Source: Sporosarcina sp. P34 (lineage in GTDB: Bacteria; Bacillota; Bacilli; Bacillales_A; Planococcaceae). From it: DNA of 64,000 bases. A program made the translations under genes and the position numbers. This document shows positions 62,162 through 64,000 of the stretch, in pieces; the first letter of the stretch is position 1, and the number at the start of each line of letters is the position of its first letter. The notes beneath the pieces are model-generated. The model saw only the letters and a list, made by a program, of their open reading frames with translations. It had not been told where the DNA came from and made no database searches. The DNA lies in NCBI RefSeq assembly GCF_002743375.1, contig NZ_PDZC01000002.1, positions 310,001-374,000 of the forward strand, read 5' to 3'.

Positions 62162-63148
62162 TTAGCGAAAGAGGTCAATTGACAAGTTCGGTGTCGATAA
62201 ATAGGCATTAAGGAAATCATCCACCTTTCTCTTATACGCTTCCTGATCCATCAAGAATGCTTCCCCGTGATTCGCATCATCCACTAAAAACAGTTCCGCG
62301 TCACTCTCCGTTACTTCGTACAATTCTTTTGTCATGTCTGTCGGTACAAATGTATCGGTGTTGCCGTGTATGTACAGGATTGGTATAGTTGCACGCTTTA
62401 CAGCACTCAGTGCATCTGCTTCCTTCAATGAATATCCCGCTTTTGCGTTCGTCAATAAGTTCATATTATCAAGTAACGGAAATGCCGGCAAATGAAACAT
62501 TCGATTTAATTGATAGGCAAAAAGCTGATACACGGATTGATACGGACTGTCTGCAATGACTGCCTTCACTTGATTCGGAAGCTTCTCACCACTTGCCATC
62601 AAAACTGTAGCGGCCCCCATTGACAACCCATGGTAGACTACTTCTGTAGCGGGATTCATATTTTCGCTAAGTAACTTCGTCCAATCAATCAAATCTAAAC
62701 GATCGGGCCACCCAAAACCATAATAGTCTCCACCACTTTTTCCATGTCCTCTAGCATTTGGCATGAAGAGATTATATCCCAGTTCTTCATAATAAAATTG
62801 ACCGTACAAACCCATCTGTTTTGCGTGTCCTAAGTAACCATGAGTCAGAATCACTAATTTGTCAGTCGGCCGTTTGGCAGGCAAGTAATACCCCATTAAC
62901 TCTATACCATCTCTTGACGTCATATGCAGTTCTTCAAACTTCTGTTTATCCACCCAATCTAGCCAGTCTCCATTTAAAAACACATCCATTGTCTCGGCTG
63001 ATACTTTCAAGTCAGCATTGCCTGTCAGGAAGTCTTTGGGACCACGTTTGATGGCTAAGTTATAGAAGAAAAAGCTCCCTGCTATCTGAAAGACAATAAA
63101 GATAGCAACTAGTAACACGACAACCTTTTTCCATCTTATTTTTTTCAT
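62162..63148 (-). CDS. Membrane-anchored alpha/beta hydrolase
   Basis: A 328-residue protein with one N-terminal hydrophobic anchor (residues 8-30, VVVLLVAIFIVFQIAGSFFFYNLAI). The nucleophile elbow is GLSMGAA, the acid lies in GNTDTFVP and the catalytic histidine in DDANHGEAFL. It is similar to the Bacillus YqkD-like hydrolases of unknown substrate. ATG 63148 follows GAGGAT. It lies 60 nt upstream of eutW on the same strand, with no terminator seen between them, but a role in ethanolamine use is not indicated. Confidence 0.85.
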   Translation of the reverse strand: MKKIRWKKVVVLLVAIFIVFQIAGSFFFYNLAIKRGPKDFLTGNADLKVSAETMDVFLNGDWLDWVDKQKFEELHMTSRDGIELMGYYLPAKRPTDKLVILTHGYLGHAKQMGLYGQFYYEELGYNLFMPNARGHGKSGGDYYGFGWPDRLDLIDWTKLLSENMNPATEVVYHGLSMGAATVLMASGEKLPNQVKAVIADSPYQSVYQLFAYQLNRMFHLPAFPLLDNMNLLTNAKAGYSLKEADALSAVKRATIPILYIHGNTDTFVPTDMTKELYEVTESDAELFLVDDANHGEAFLMDQEAYKRKVDDFLNAYLSTPNLSIDLFR

Positions 63149-63223
63149 TTCTATATCCTCTTTATCTTAGCATTTACTTTCATTATACAGTGAAAACGAA
63201 TAATTCGTTAGGACGATTTCATG

Positions 63224-63259
63224 AGAAAAACCCCAGTAGTTGGATAACGACTACTAGGG
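63224..63259 (-). terminator. Terminator of the 44-aa gene
   Basis: CCCTAGTAGT pairs with ACTACTGGGG (one mismatch), followed on the minus strand by TTTTTCTC. It lies 26 nt after the stop of the 44-aa gene. Confidence 0.75.
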
Positions 63260-63285
63260 CGTACTTCATTCACTATTTTTACTTC

Positions 63286-63420
63286 CTACTTCTTCTTTTT
63301 GTCTTGCTCGGTAGCCTGATCTGCTCGTTTATACTCTTTGTCGTATAATACTTCCTGTGTGGATGAAAGACCATTATTCTTATCAGTTAATGTTTTATGT
63401 GGCTGTTTGTTTTCACTCAA
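63286..63420 (-). CDS. Small hydrophilic protein, 44 aa
   Basis: TTG 63420 has AAAGGAG 9 nt upstream and opens 44 codons to TAG. The product (MSENKQPHKTLTDKNN ... ADQATEQDKKKK) is very hydrophilic, lysine- and glutamine-rich and probably unstructured, similar in character to small spore or stress proteins, but I recognise no family. A terminator follows. Too short to be seen by simple length filters. Confidence 0.6.
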   Translation of the reverse strand: MSENKQPHKTLTDKNNGLSSTQEVLYDKEYKRADQATEQDKKKK

Positions 63421-63500
63421 GTCTACACACTCCTTTCCGTTTAGCTGTCAGTGTTCCACGCATAGATGAAATTAAACGTGATACAATCAGATAACGTTCT

Positions 63501-63529
63501 TTGGTCTTTTTTCCAATACTACGTATACT
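63501..63529 (+). promoter_or_regulatory. Sigma-A promoter of the OsmC-like gene
   Basis: TTGGTC (63501-63506) and TATACT (63524-63529), 17-nt spacer, 23 nt upstream of the start. Confidence 0.6.
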
Positions 63530-63551
63530 AACAGAATAGGGGTTGATCACT

Positions 63552-63941
63552 GTGAAGTTTCACATGACAGAACACGGTTTTGACACTGAAGTTGAGTTTG
63601 GTACGTTACACATTTCATCCAATGAAGAAAAAGGGTTTCGTCCCTTTCAATTAATGGTCGCATCGATTGCTGCTTGCGGTGGCGGCGTCATGCGGAAGAT
63701 TCTAGATAAAATGCGTGTGCCTGCAGATGATATCACGGTGGAAGTGCAAGAAGTGATACGCTCACAGGATGATGCAAGTCGTCTGATGGAAATTCATCTC
63801 CATTTCACAGTTATTGGCTCGGATATTACAGTAGAAAAAATGCCTCGAGTCATGGAACTAACAGAGAAGAATTGTTCCATGTTACAATCCGTCATTGGTT
63901 GTATCCATGTTGTAAAAACGTATGAGATGGGTACAAAATAA
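63552..63941 (+). CDS. OsmC/Ohr-family peroxiredoxin-like protein
   Basis: A 129-residue protein of the OsmC fold. The two redox cysteines are in SIAACGGGVMRKIL and TEKNCSMLQSV, at the usual family positions. OsmC-type proteins reduce organic hydroperoxides with thiols; this short form is closer to the YhfA/OsmC subgroup of unknown substrate. Start is GTG 63552, nine bases after AGGGG; TTG 63543 is less likely. Monocistronic with promoter and terminator. Confidence 0.88.
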   Translation: MKFHMTEHGFDTEVEFGTLHISSNEEKGFRPFQLMVASIAACGGGVMRKILDKMRVPADDITVEVQEVIRSQDDASRLMEIHLHFTVIGSDITVEKMPRVMELTEKNCSMLQSVIGCIHVVKTYEMGTK

Positions 63942-63950
63942 GTTTCCATG

Positions 63951-63987
63951 ACCGACAATGAGAGTTCGTCCATTTGTCGGTTTTTAC
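63951..63987 (+). terminator. Terminator of the OsmC-like gene
   Basis: ACCGACAATG pairs with CATTTGTCGGT (one bulge), followed by TTTT. Confidence 0.8.
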
Positions 63988-64000
63988 GTTTACAGGCCCT

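Overview
The window looks like a chromosomal segment of a low-to-moderate GC, endospore-forming Firmicute of the Planococcaceae/Bacillaceae type; Sporosarcina is my best guess. Supporting signs are a cotJABC spore-coat operon with a sigma-E-like promoter, strong AGGAGG ribosome sites with many TTG/GTG starts, PerR and cre boxes of Bacillus type, and yxlEFG-, YetF-, RsbQ- and CypC-like genes. The genus call is inference: there is no rRNA in the window, and no phage, insertion sequence, CRISPR array or tRNA was seen.

Layout. 1-390 is the N-terminus of an EAL-type protein on the minus strand. 0.6-9.9 kb holds cotJABC, a UbiB-like kinase, a large catalase, a LysR regulator divergent from an F420-ligase-like protein, and an RsbQ-like hydrolase paired with a PAS-GGDEF protein. 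9.9-26 kb holds an MFS transporter, a surface-anchored SGNH hydrolase with SLH domains, the tryptophan-to-anthranilate operon kynUBA, an alkyltransferase-like protein, a polar amino-acid ABC importer, APC and DASS transporters, a CYP152 peroxygenase and an NhaC antiporter behind a leader terminator. 26-35 kb holds a YetF-like protein, an acetyltransferase, an XRE regulator with yxlEFG-like ABC export genes, a decayed guaC, and the PerR-type ahpCF operon. 34.7-45 kb holds a BASS transporter, a TRAP transporter plus CoA-ligase/thiolase catabolic operon, and a YibE/YibF pair. 45-48.3 kb holds a CdaR-type regulator and two unknown genes behind a cobalamin riboswitch.

48.6-62.1 kb is a complete ethanolamine-utilisation microcompartment locus on the minus strand, in transcription order eutW-eutV-eutH-eutS-eutP-eutA-eutB-eutC-eutL-eutE-eutM-pduL-eutN-BMC-mdh. 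EutW/EutV would sense ethanolamine and act by antitermination. Two terminators, before eutH and before eutA, each overlap a small hairpin carrying the same GCAAAGRCGC sequence with an A1/G4 hexaloop, as expected for ANTAR targets. EutBC cleaves ethanolamine to acetaldehyde, EutE makes acetyl-CoA, PduL makes acetyl-phosphate, and EutL/M/N/S and a second BMC protein form the shell. A malate dehydrogenase gene at the end of the operon, together with absence of eutG, eutT and eutQ, is unusual.

The least explained structures are two intergenic arrays (16.27-16.42 kb and 35.71-35.87 kb) in which a GAGCG core recurs with an almost exact 21-bp period and the last unit is inverted, and the cobalamin-riboswitch-controlled unknown gene pair at 46.3-47.6 kb, whose two reading frames overlap by 77 nt.
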